Below are positions 10,700-20,965 of a stretch of 64,000 nucleotides of DNA, piece after piece. Within the stretch, counting starts at the first letter, position 1, and each line of letters begins with the position of its first letter. A program made the position numbers and the translations under genes. The stretch is from Ceratothoa steindachneri (taxonomy: Eukaryota; Arthropoda; Malacostraca; Isopoda; Cymothoidae). The notes below the pieces were generated by a model, which saw only the letters and a list, made by a program, of their open reading frames with translations, was not told where the DNA came from and did no database searches. The DNA is taken from contig OZ018321.1 of assembly GCA_963969495.1 (NCBI GenBank), positions 70,498,286 to 70,562,285 of the forward strand. Reading direction: 5' to 3'.

Positions 10700-12900
10700 T
10701 ATATATAGATGGTGATTTAATGGCACGATCTTTGCTTAATGTGGTAGGGGGCTAATCAAGGTGCTGTTAGTGCAACCTGTTGCGAGGCGTAGTGCATTAT
10801 TTTGCATCTTTTATAGTATGTTGAGGTGACTAGGTGCGAGATTTGGTCCTCAGGCTTTAGAAGTAATAGCAAGTAAAGTACGTGTTTTATCGGAAATATA
10901 GTCCCGTTTTTTTCTAGGGTATCGGCTATTTGTTAAAGTGATGCGGTTTTGCTTGTTATATTCCATTTTCTCGGTTGTAAAGAGAGTAACAGATGGCTAT
11001 GAAGGTGCGCAGGTTGCTTGTCTGCTTTGCTGACAGCGTTTGAGGCTTGTAATGTACATTTGCATGTTATAGAGGGGACTTTCGTAGAGGAAGAATTATA
11101 ATAGATTTAGAGGAGCTTTGTAAGCATTAACCTGGCATTTTATTGTAGTTGTGTTTTACTAGCTGCCAGAAAATTGGCCAGCCATATAGAGTAAGATTTG
11201 AGTGTGTTTATTGCTTTTTATTGATAAAGTTCCCTCTGAGGACGTAAAAAACTATATGTGGATTGTTCTCATTACTCTCTTGAGTTTGGTGCGGTTTGGT
11301 TAAAGTATGCATACCTGTATCAGTTAGGTGATGTTGGTAAGTGCAATGGATTTTGAGTATAATGGTTAGAAATCATGTCTAGAAACCTCAAGTGGGATGT
11401 AGGAGTTTATTTTGTTTATTAGTAAGCGTTCCATTATCTTAGAGGGGTGCAGTCTCGGAAGATTAAACTGTTTGATTCAGAATCGGTAGGCGATTTGTTT
11501 GGCTATGGAAAAGGTAAAATCTGAGCATATATTCAGACAATTAAAATTAAGTTATGGGTAATAGATTTTTAAAACTTTATATGAGGGCATCGATGCCTGC
11601 AGTATATTCTAAAATACCATTTATGTGTTGAATTCCGTGTGCATATCGTGGTCAATTGCAAGCGAGTGTGGTTATTTGTTGTAGGTGAGGGTTACTCTTG
11701 TTCATTTTTGCGTAATCTTGTATGAAATTGGCCCATTTAACAGTCGAGTAGATTGGCTTATGTATGTCTTATTTTCCCTGTTTGAGTTGCAAAGTCCACT
11801 GATTTTTTCCTAAATTCTGTGTTGTGGTCCAAATTTTAAGAATGATTTGCCAGTAACGATTTTTTGTTTTTTGCATGAATTTTTGTAATTTGCCGGTAGT
11901 GTTTTGGGTTTGAAGTTGTTTACGTATGCTTTCTACCGTCTTTTGGGGACGTCTGATACCTAAGATTGTATTTTATATTGTATTTTCTTTCGGCACGGGA
12001 TGCATTTTTCTGGTTGTCGAGATAATGTTAACAAAGAGTGTGGAAGTCTTGGTTATATGGCTCAACTGGGCAGCTTAAAAGCCTTATATATTTTGTCCAG
12101 TTTTTTTCGAAGAAGTCTTAGTCAGCTTTGTTGTATTTAGATAAGTGTGGGAGGTTGTTGTAAGTATGATCTTTTGGTGGAGTATTAATATGAAAATTTG
12201 AAGGTAGCCAAGGATAGTTTAATTTGGAACTGGCAGGTTTATTTTTTGGCTAGTTCAGCTGAGCTTTGGGTTTCTATATGGGAATATTCGTGGGAGTAGG
12301 TGTTGAAGCTTTTAAGTGTTAGGCTAGAATGGTTGTTCATTAAGAATAAATTGTGTAATTGTTTTCTGTGCTGTGAGACATTCTATCTAGGTCTTTAGAT
12401 TCAATGGATGCGGGGTGTTGGGTATTGAGGGCACGCGCATTGAAAGTCCTATTTTCTTTTATTAGAAGCTGGTCGAGAGCATGGTGGTAGTTATTTGGAC
12501 AGGGTGTAGTGAGTGATATGTGCAGATATCTGAAAGTGTGATCTTTTAGTTTGATGCGTGTCGGAGGAAATGAATTTCGATTTGGTCATGGTGTTGGATT
12601 GAGGCAGAGGTGACTATAGAGGGATGGCTACATGATGAAGAATTCCTTGCGCATACTTTTAATATTTAGTTGTATGATCGGAGAATTTGTCCTGAGTTAG
12701 CAGGAGGTTGTGTGACTCTGGATTAAAGTTTAGGCAGATAGAAATGTGTCGTTGAACTGTGCGGTGTTGGTTCGTTGGTTGTGTTGGTTTAGAGAAGAGA
12801 GGCCCGTATATGGTGTGTTGAGTAGTAGTTGGGCAATTTCAGAAACCAAATGAGCACAGGTGCGTGGTATACATACGTACATTGTTTGATGTACATACTC
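10700..12900 (-). pseudogene. Jockey-like LINE remnant with A/C-rich coding strand, copy 1
   Basis: The plus strand is strongly G/T-rich, so the minus strand is A/C-rich. Its frames read as a decayed non-LTR polyprotein. An endonuclease-like part (about 12,700-12,300) gives HTFRYLHISLTTPCPNNYHH. The endonuclease-to-RT linker (12,180-11,800) gives PHLSKYNKAD then DFFEKNWTKYIRLL. An RT patch near 11,190 gives SIWLANFLAAS. Jockey-like elements with this composition bias are, to my recall, common in arthropods. No intact catalytic YADD was found and stops are frequent. Limits and clade are uncertain. Confidence 0.45.
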
Positions 12901-13427
12901 ATTCGAAGTAAATGTATAGAGAAGTGACTTAAGATCCTATCCGGAACGATTAAGAGATTAACAATAACCTTAATTAAAGGAAGAGTTCTAATCATTTTAA
13001 GCCCCTTTTTACAGATGACGGCCCGGAAGCACTTGAAGGTCAAAAGACTCTCCCAGATAATAACACCTTAACACTTTCTCCTATTCTCCGTTAACTCTCT
13101 TATTTATTTCTTTTCCTTTCCTACTTCACTTTAAACCTTATTTCTTTTTTATTCTGCTTCTTATATTTCCTTCAGGCAGTAATTATGGGAGTAATTTAAT
13201 ATATATACATTCATTGCCAAAGGTTTTGTGGATACTGTATTTTTCACCTAAGAAAATTAATAAAACTAATCAAATGTTGTATTTTATTTTATTATATTTA
13301 TATTATAATCTGAAGGTGAAATAGCTGGTATTGCAAATTTGTTGTTACACGGTACCATTCTCTCAACAAAGGACAAAATTATAGTTTTGTTGCAGTTAAA
13401 CACATTTTTATTGTTAGAATTGTAAAT

Positions 13428-14435
13428 TTAATCAATGTAGAATCTATCCGTGGCGAGCATGATCTTTAGGTGACAGCTGAATGCCGCGTATACGTTGCGG
13501 ACGAAGTCCTTGCTCAAGCTGGCCCACACACGGTTTACCGAGGTCTTTAGTTCGTCGACTTTCCAGTGATGGACCTTGCACTTCTTGCCCTCAACAGTTG
13601 TCCACACGTTGTGCTCGATGGGATAGAAGTCAGAAGACTGCAGTGGCCAAAATTCCTTTAACCAAAAGTCAATGTTCGACCCGAACCACGCCTCGCACTG
13701 CAGTAAACATGTGAGCCAGGACACCGGCTTACTGAAAGACGTATTTCACCTTCTGTGTGATCGTTCTCACACAGGACAAGATTTTCGTGGCAAAGATGTT
13801 TTTGTACTCGGCAGAAGTTAGCCTGTAACCTGCTACGAAACCCTACTTAGCAGCATCTTCTCAACATTCGAATCACGATGACCAACATCATTATGGAGGC
13901 TGGGTGATTGGTTGCGGAAATGGAGCAGATATTGAGACGTCCTGGTGTATCTTAAGTGGCGTTCGTTTTGCTACTTGATGATCGGGTTGACCGTCAAGGT
14001 CTTTTTATCAGAAATTAGTTGAATTTGATTGTCATGAATCATCAAGTCGTTTAAAAGACAACGACTGCACTCTAGACCTTGTTCTGACATACGGTTGTCG
14101 AGCAAAGGCCTTTCCACGCACTTCAATCTCGTGTCACCCTCATGAATTAACGCCAGGGACAACGTTGCCAACGGGATCTTATTCTTCGCAGACACATTCA
14201 TTTTGAGCTTAAGAGCATTTCCCAATGACTTTCTCGCAGATTACCGGTTAACAACATGCGGTCTGCCTGAACGAGGTCGATCTTTCAGGTCTTCCGATTC
14301 TAGCGTCGCTCTGTGATTCTGTGGACGGTCCTCTGGCTGACGTTGAGCCATATGTAGATGACAGCCTTGTTGTGGCCCGCGCGGAGGAGAGCAGAGATCT
14401 CGATTCTTTTTAATTATATCCCGACGCACCTTCAT
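13428..14435 (-). pseudogene. Mariner-type transposase remnant, copy 1
   Basis: Minus-strand frames give most of an IS630/Tc1/mariner transposase, the enzyme that cuts and pastes its element at TA sites. The helix-turn-helix end (14,435-14,241) finishes with ESEDLKDRPRSGRPHVVNR. The next frame (14,225-13,971) has LISDKKTLTVNP where active enzymes have SDEK around the first catalytic Asp. The C-terminal frame (13,724-13,428) has KEFWPLQSSDFYPIEHNVW, holding the third catalytic Asp, and ends KIMLATDRFYID. The middle, including the second Asp block, is mostly lost, and frameshifts separate the parts. Terminal inverted repeats were not identified. A non-autonomous fossil. Confidence 0.85.
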
Positions 14436-14599
14436 ATAATGTAAAAAATGTTTTAAAACTCCCCTGCTTGAAAATTAAAACTTTAATTTTGTTTGACGAA
14501 ACTTCTTCTATCAAACACGTAAATGTCAAAAATTTAAAACTCAGACTGCTTTTATCAATAAATAGAGTAAATTGATGAATGTAGTCTATATAAATAATG

Positions 14600-15303
14600 A
14601 TGTCCCTCGATTTTAGTACGGTTTAATTTCGTTTTAGCGAGCTGAAGGCCATAATTGTGATGATATCTTTACTAATATTGCTTTATTTTTGTTCAATAAG
14701 ATGCATAACTGCCTACAATTGGATATCTTATATTTATAAATCGCCAGTTTGATTATTGGCCAGAAATTCTTATTAGGTTTAAATCTAGCGAATTCACGGG
14801 TAAATGTCCCCAAAATTCGATGTTATTTCTCGAGAAAAAAAATGGTAATGCTTCTGCTTTGTCAAAAATTGTGCCATTATGAGAAAATATACAATTATCA
14901 TTCCAAATTGGTCAGGAACTTCTAGAGAAAGATGCTGATAAATCACGTTTAGGTACCATTTTTAGTTCCCAGCCCATCTCGCCTTCAGAACTTTTACCCA
15001 AATTCTCCACCTCATGCGCGGGCTGATTGGTTCAACTTACTTCTTTCTAATCGTGAACAACTTGGCACTAAAGAGAATCCAATCCTTCACCTGGGACTTT
15101 AATAGTAAGCTATTACCTCGTGTATCTGAAACTACTGGAGGTCCCAATAACTTCTTCACAAGAGTATAATCATTATTTTTAACTACAATGATAATCATAG
15201 GGATGCTGCTGATTGAGTGAATACCATACACTATCTCCATGCAATTCAAGCCACAATTTTGTTTTGAAAGAAATATTTCTGTAATTGAAAAGGATTCAAA
15301 CAT
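14600..15303 (-). pseudogene. Tc1-like transposase remnant, copy 1
   Basis: Directly beside the mariner remnant, minus-strand frames read as a second, more decayed DDE transposase. VKDWILFSAKLFTIRKK (about 15,099-15,049) sits where Tc1 proteins have FSDES with the first catalytic Asp. Next is CIFSHNGTIFDKAEALPFFL (about 14,890-14,840) in place of the QDNAPCH block. ARFKPNKNFWPIIKLAIYK (about 14,790-14,730) sits in place of SPDLNPIENLW. All three catalytic positions are altered or hard to place, so it is inactive. The N-terminal DNA-binding part is unclear. Confidence 0.6.
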
Positions 15304-15578
15304 TTATTTTTACAAAAATAAATTACGAAATATATGATATTTACGCAACATCATAGAATATCCTATCCTTGTTATCTATAACCCATTGATCGTAAAGCAA
15401 AGCTCCAGGGACTGAAACTCAGCTAATAGAGGAGTAGAGCTCGATTAGGATGCATTGTGTTTTGTCTGATTATTTAATAATTTTCCAATAATTTAAATTT
15501 TATAATAATTATTCCTAAATTCTAAAAACGAATATAAAATAATATTAGTCTAAAACTTTTGTCCATAACTGTGTATGA

Positions 15579-15588
<10 letters not shown>

Positions 15589-15628
<40 letters not shown>
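15589..15628. repeat. (TA)n microsatellite
   Basis: 40 bp of alternating AT, abutting the left end of the putative solo LTR. The corresponding tract in copy 2 (28,935-28,974) has the same length, unlike the other three TA tracts of the block. Confidence 0.95.
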
Positions 15629-15631
<3 letters not shown>

Positions 15632-16500
15632 GGGAGAATGCCCTCGAAGGACCACCGTGAGAGGAAGCCCTTGGCGATACCTCTCTATTCTTTCAAGACC
15701 ACGTGAGCCAGCGTGAGAATTTTAGAAAGTTGAGGAAGAACATGTTACTCACTTAATCACCTGTCCCCAGGTGTTTTTGTTTTCAGACGCCGATCGCCCC
15801 CCCCCCTCCCTGCGATAACGCCGTGCGCGGCCATATTAACCCTACCCCCATATCTCGAGACGAGTTTGATCATCTGGAATGACGTGTTATCATGAATTCT
15901 GTTTGGTTAGACAGGTGCTAAGAATTTCTTGGGGACCGCAAAAACCTGAGGTGTCTAGCAGAGCAGCCACCCGGGTATTTAACACGAAGCTCACCATCTC
16001 TCGAAGAGATTAAAAGCCCGCCATCTACTCCGTCCGGAATGCCGTCTGTTTCTCATGACCCCCGGTAACTTGTCGTCAAAGATCTGGTCAGCAGATCTAC
16101 CTTCGTTAAGATTTGGCCCCTGTTCAGAGGAAAGCTATCGAGCCCCCTTCTTCTCGGATACTTGTGCGGTCCTCTCATCTTCACCACCCCTTCAAGATTC
16201 CCGTCTTTCGAGACTGAGACTCACTGCCAATCGGCAGAATCGTCTCTAGTTGAGATTATATCTCCTTGGAGCAGAGAATATCTCATTCTTCATCACGAAG
16301 TAATCCAACCACTTCTTCAAGTCCTCCGAGTCAGGACGCCCCGAAGTATCTTCTTGAAGACCTGCGCCGTTTTCTTTCGCCCGCCGTCCAATTCGCCCGC
16401 GCTTGAAGGTAAAGCGATCGTGGATGGTCATCCCCAGATTACCTCGTTAATCTTCAATTAATTTATTTAACTACCATAAGTAATTTGTTCCCCATTTTCT
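15629..16500. repeat. Putative solo LTR of a Ty3/Gypsy element, copy 1
   Basis: About 870 bp of GC-richer sequence starting tgtgggagaatg right after a TA tract. It ends near ccccattttctat, which resembles the ends of the Gypsy LTRs near 54,900 (gtacccattttctatt) and 57,845. There is no coding pattern. Antiparallel frames at 16,055-16,461 are shadows of the GC content. No target duplication can be seen because both flanks are TA repeats. LTR identity rests on the shared end and on placement. Confidence 0.45.
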
Positions 16501-16552
16501 ATATATATATAAATAAATCCACTGTGGACGGAGCGTAGTATTTATTATCTTG

Positions 16553-16596
16553 AGGCCAATTTCGGCATGGAGTTTTTCATGCCAGTCTCAGACGAA
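16553..16596 (-). other. Stem-loop followed by GAAA in the Penelope-like terminal region, copy 1
   Basis: The minus strand reads CTGAGAC, a GGCATG/CATGCC stem with an AAAAACTC-type loop, then GAAA. This resembles the stem II and GAAA of hammerhead ribozymes, which occur in Penelope-like elements, but the CUGANGA box is not intact. It is recorded as a degenerate resemblance only. Confidence 0.35.
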
Positions 16597-16627
16597 CACT
16601 TTGAATACATGCAGTCACACCAAGCGT

Positions 16628-16630
<3 letters not shown>

Positions 16631-16681
<51 letters not shown>
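16631..16681. repeat. (TA)n microsatellite
   Basis: 51 bp of alternating AT at the 3' terminal side of the Penelope-like copy. The copy 2 counterpart (29,976-30,020) is 6 bp shorter. Confidence 0.95.
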
Positions 16682-16685
<4 letters not shown>

Positions 16686-18215
16686 TATAGGTATCCAATT
16701 GAAGTTCCTAATCAGAGGGTGTGAATTAATTTAAGTTCATTAAGGATATCTTTTAAGATTAGATCTTTGATGTAGGGGCTACATTTAAATTGTCTAACCG
16801 AAAAGTTAAAGTTGAGGATTTCATCTATAAGGGTGGATTCAATGACCTTTCTTGTGCGGAAGTCCTTACACGGGTGTATTAGTCACCCCTGTGGGAAGTC
16901 TTTCTGGTGATTCAAGTTATTACTATGTGTGAAAAGACTAGAGGCTGTGTTTTCCCGTCTAATATCTCCTCTCTGCTTATACATTCTCTTATCCAGATTT
17001 CTTCCTGTTTCGCCTATGTAAAAAAAGGGCAGATAATTTATTTACAAGGGATTAGATTAAATAGACTCCTGCTTAGTTAGTTTCTTCTATAGGTTTGGTG
17101 GTAGGGAATGATTGTTTAATCGTCGAAGTATATTTAAAAGTGTGGTGTGGTTAGGGGAAAGGATTTTATTTAAACCTTTCAGTAATGGAGAAAATGGAAG
17201 GGAGAGGCAGTTTCTTTTAGTATCTGGGTTCCTACGTTTAGGGCAATAGAAGTTTGACTTGGCCTTGGATAAGCATTCATTGATGATATGGAGGGGAAAG
17301 TTTAGTTCTATAAATGTACAGCTGACGAAAGTAATTTCATCAGGCAAGAAACAAGGGTCACAGATTCTAAATCCTCTCAAAAACATAGATATTACAATGG
17401 CTTTTTTAATTTTTATATCATAACAAGAGTAAAAATGGATGTAAGAGTTTGAATTAGTGGTTTTACTGTATACAGAGAAGGTAGGGCATTCATTTACTCT
17501 TACATTTTTAACATCGAGGAACAGTAAACAACTATTATTTTCACATGAAAATTTGAATTTGATGTTAGGTTGTAGGTTATTCATGTTTAAGATATTGTTA
17601 AAAGATTTCAGTTGATTTAAAGGCCACGTAAATATGACGTCATCAACATATCTGTACCGTACAAAATTTGGGTATGGGGTCACAAAGAGGAGTAGAGATA
17701 TTTCAAAATGTTCCATAAAAAGATTGCACAGAATGGGTGACAATAGATTCCCCATACTCCCCTCACATGTTTTTGGCGGAAGAAACCTATTTCATTATTA
17801 AAAACATTTTTAGTGACGCAAATTTTAACTAGGTTAACAATTTATGTTTTGGGTAATGGGAGGTTTAATGGCTTCATCAACAGGTACATTGGTATAAAGA
17901 CTTTCTATATCAAAGCTTACTAAGCGACTGCCTTTAATGTCAATTTTTCTAAATTTCTCGATGAAATCTGATGAGTGAACTATGTATATGCGATGATAAG
18001 GTTAATCCAACGGCATTTGAGAGAATATTGGCCAGCCACTTAGAGCATGAATATGCATGGGATCCAATGCATGATAAAATTGGTCGAAGAGGTGTTCCAG
18101 GCTTGTGAGTTTTCGGCAACCTATACATACGGGTAAGAGATAGATTAATTGGTTTGAAACGTTGGAGGAGATCGGGATTTGATCGTTTGAAAAGTTTTGT
18201 TAATATTTTGTGTGT

Positions 18216-19009
18216 GTGGAGGCGGCCGCCAAGCCACCAAAAGCAACCTTACCTGGGGTTTATATAATTCTTCGACTCGGTTTAGTGAGCAGCGCTAAAA
18301 GACTTAACACCTACCACCACGAACGAGCTGAAGGACGCTCGCCTCCTTCCGCGATCGGAGACATCGGCGATTTCCATTCGAGAACGAAGGTTAAACCGAC
18401 ATTCGTGAACTCTGCCATAGTCAATCGGCGAGTATCTGACGAGGATTCCCATCTCCAAAGGCCATCTAAGAGTGCCCCCTCATCTGAAGCGAGAGGTAAC
18501 CCGACTTCTCTTTTGCAATCATCGTAACCCAACTGTCCTCTTTCCTGCAACGAGCACGTAAACAATTGTAACCTTTACCTCCTGCAGATTGATCTAGAAT
18601 CTGGCTTACCCAATTAATCCATTCTTTGTGTGCGCGCCCCTGCTTAAAACTCCCCTTTATATCCCTGACCTGAATCCAACCTACTTAACCCCCTTATTAA
18701 CCCACCTGTATCTCGCGTAGACATTTAACTCCGTTTGTGCGACCATTCTTTTTAAACCCAATATTTGTGTATATTTACATAAATATTATTTTGTTGCTAG
18801 TAGAGATATTTTTTCGTCAATTTCTTTCTTTTGCAATCCCAACGCGTACCAGCTACCTGTTAATCTTTGGCCAACTTGCACTCTGAAATATTTAGTTTAA
18901 AAAGTACCCGCAAAGTTAATAATAAAACATCACTACTGGACTCATAACAATTTCCTCATTCACTAACGTTCTTCAACCAACTTCGACCAAAAGCCCCAAA
19001 ATTACCTAC

Positions 19010-19010
<1 letters not shown>
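18216..19010. other. GC-richer segment upstream of the Penelope-like RT, copy 1
   Basis: Two antiparallel open frames (plus 18,210-18,527, minus 18,565-18,311) overlap almost completely and neither has a domain. This is typical of GC-rich noncoding DNA. It may be the untranslated leader of the Penelope-like element or another LTR. No repeat partner outside block D was found. Confidence 0.35.

Positions 19011-19049
<39 letters not shown>
19011..19049. repeat. (TA)n microsatellite left of palindrome
   Basis: 39 bp of alternating TA, 2 bp longer than its counterpart at 32,350-32,386. Confidence 0.95.
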
Positions 19050-19056
<7 letters not shown>

Positions 19057-19057
<1 letters not shown>

Positions 19058-19155
19058 TTTTAAAGGCCAAAGGAAATGAAAATTGGTGACACAACCCGGA
19101 TAAACACTTTTTCCGGGTTGTGTCACCAATTTTCATTTCCTTGGGCCTTTAAAAA
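19057..19155. repeat. Near-perfect palindrome, 43-bp arms, copy 1
   Basis: Left arm 19,057-19,099 and right arm 19,113-19,155 are inverted complements with a single mismatch, around a 13-base loop. The inner arm sequence is ccgggttgtgtcaccaattt. TA microsatellites flank it on both sides. The same arm occurs once, unpaired, at about 63,640-63,685, also next to a TA tract. This suggests the terminal part of a mobile element, possibly the Penelope-like one, rather than a chance hairpin. Confidence 0.9.
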
Positions 19156-19192
19156 TAAATCTATAAAAAAATCACGCGTCATGTGATTTTTA

Positions 19193-19195
<3 letters not shown>

Positions 19196-19258
<63 letters not shown>
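19196..19258. repeat. (TA)n microsatellite right of palindrome
   Basis: 63 bp of alternating TA, followed by a short GA run. The counterpart at 32,533-32,593 is 2 bp shorter. Confidence 0.95.
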
Positions 19259-19259
<1 letters not shown>

Positions 19260-19261
<2 letters not shown>

Positions 19262-20225
19262 GAGAGAGAGGGAGAGAGACAGTGTGACCTTGTTTCTACA
19301 TAGCTGCATATGCCTGGATCTGGCTCTTTAGAAAGGGCTGCGGAGTTGCCGAGGGTGGGGATTTTCTGCAATTTGTCTCGCACTCGAGTTTAAGACTAAC
19401 CTTAAGAATCTCTTTCGAACGTGGATTCACATAAAATCACATTTTTGCATCCTATTATGCATTAGCATCCTACCTTTATAGCTCTTTCGCGACAGTTCCT
19501 GGAGAGAAGAGATTCACAATGGGAGCATATTATATGTAACACAATTTTGGTCCAGTTTTCATTCTTAACGTGAAGGTATGTTTTATTTTTCTTAATTTGA
19601 GGAGAAGTAGCTTTGGCAACCTCGGTATAGGTACTATTCATCTTTACTACCTCAGTCTGTCTTTTTCAAGGCATTAATTTTTTAATAGCTCCTTCATAAC
19701 CGGTCACGCTATGACAAGGTATTGTGTCTCCCAGCGCGGATCAGGCATTTCAAGGAGCGGTTATCACAATATCTCTACATATGGACCCAAGCAAAGCAGA
19801 TAGAGCACACAAGAAGATTTCCTTTGTAGTACTTGACTGTGGTGTTCTTCTCATACTTGTATCATTTGATGCATTTGTATCATTTGTTCTAATGAATGAG
19901 TTTACTTTTAAGTCAATTGCTGTTTGTTTTCGAAGCTTCTCTTTAGTGCATCAGTCTAATGACCAATGTGGGGTTAGTGAAGTAAATTTTGGACATAACT
20001 TGAAATTCAAAAGGATAAGAAATATTTATACCCATGAAGATGAGGCCAAGAAAATCAGATAAAGTTTTGAAAAACCTTTCCAAATTTAAAAGGAAGCACA
20101 CTTCCAAAAGCGTAGATGATGTTCCTTTCAAAAAGTTAAAACTGGATTCAGGGATCAGTTCGATGACTGCGGGTTGCATTAAACCTTCTTGCGTCAGCCA
20201 AATGGGGATAGTTAATAATACACTA
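19260..20225. other. Unassigned segment with short open frames, copy 1
   Basis: Plus frames at 19,724-20,062 (112 codons) and 20,034-20,237 (67 codons, Lys-rich start) overlap each other and a minus frame. None has a recognisable domain, and ordinary DNA could give these lengths. The segment lies between the palindrome and an orphan LTR end. Confidence 0.3.
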
Positions 20226-20288
20226 TCTATTGGTTAGGAGGAAAGAGATAAAGACCCAGGAAATATGTATATATACAGTTATACATAC
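20226..20288. repeat. Orphan LTR-end fragment, copy 1
   Basis: These 63 bp match 39,551-39,613, the inner end of the right LTR of the Gypsy element, with only a few mismatches. In copy 2 (33,561-33,623) the same piece lies upstream of the left LTR of that element. In copy 1 it has been separated from the element by the duplication. Confidence 0.7.
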
Positions 20289-20381
20289 TTATACTCCCCC
20301 CCCTCACAACACACACTTTATTCAAGACCATGTGCGATTGTATCCCTCCATGGAAAACGTCACTTACTGTTCGGGAACAAT

Positions 20382-20405
20382 CGAGACGTTTCGACTCATG
20401 AGCGC
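20382..20405 (-). other. Hammerhead-like core remnant, copy 1
   Basis: The minus strand contains CTCATGAGTCGAAACGTCTC, close to the CUGAUGAG...CGAAAC core of minimal hammerhead ribozymes except for one core change (G to C at the third base) and almost no stem II. Such motifs occur in Penelope-like terminal repeats. Activity is unlikely. Confidence 0.3.
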
Positions 20406-20965
20406 ATTAGGGAAATATACCTCCACCCCGGCGACGAGGCGAGAAAGAACCGCAATGGTCTTCCATCGTTTAATTAAACCGAAGAAAATCTCTGTCGATC
20501 ACCTTTGAGGAAATGAAGTTTCCTCTTCCATTAGAATTACGAGAATTCTCACATTTCCCGTCGAACGTCATCTTTGAAGATTGGCAATCTTAATCATAAG
20601 GTTGGTTTGGATCGTGCCTCAATTGCTTCATTAGGAATGTGCTCCAATTGCCTGATCGGATCGTTCCCTACTCGCCTCATCGCAAAAAGGACCTTCCTCG
20701 AAGTCACCGACCCGTCAAAATGAAATCCATTGCATTATTACTATTGTCAACTTCTCCCTTTTGATCTGAGCCTAGTAACGCTAATCAATTAATTGTATTT
20801 GAGAATCCCTCCTCATAATAATTATCTAGAGAATATTTCAATTTAAATAATCCGCTTTTGCTACTTTTTTATTCTTATTCTGATGTTTGCAAATAACATT
20901 ATATTTTTCTTAATTCATCTTTAACTAACGTTGAACGATACTCTCGGCCTATTCAAGTGAATTTC

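Larger units (their letters stand above)
16540..18215 (-). pseudogene. Penelope-like element: RT and GIY-YIG endonuclease, copy 1
   Basis: On the minus strand from about 18,215: MYRLPKTHKPGTPLRPILSC, then LVSFDIESLYTNVPVDEAI, then a 222-codon open frame (17,755-17,087) starting MGNLLSPILCNLFMEHF and containing the catalytic YRYVDDVIFTW (YVDD codons 17,639-17,650). After a stop, the next frame (about 17,050-16,700) gives CPFF then YIGETGRNLDKRMY, the core of the GIY-YIG nuclease that follows RT in Penelope-like elements and nicks the target. RT and nuclease order and motifs are clear. Frameshifts at about 17,950 and 17,770 and a stop between domains make the copy inactive. It ends in a hairpin and a TA tract at 16.55-16.68 kb, which are probably its terminal region. 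Confidence 0.9.

Noticed and set aside
17955..17990. ctgatgag as a hammerhead core
   Set aside because: No following stem II and GAAA at a plausible distance.
18210..18565. Overlapping plus (105 codons) and minus (84 codons) open frames, repeated in copy 2
   Set aside because: Antiparallel overlap in a GC-rich patch, with no motifs. Identity between copies reflects the duplication, not selection.
19724..20237. Plus frames of 112 and 67 codons as genes
   Set aside because: They overlap in different frames, lack motifs and lie in repeat-flanking DNA.
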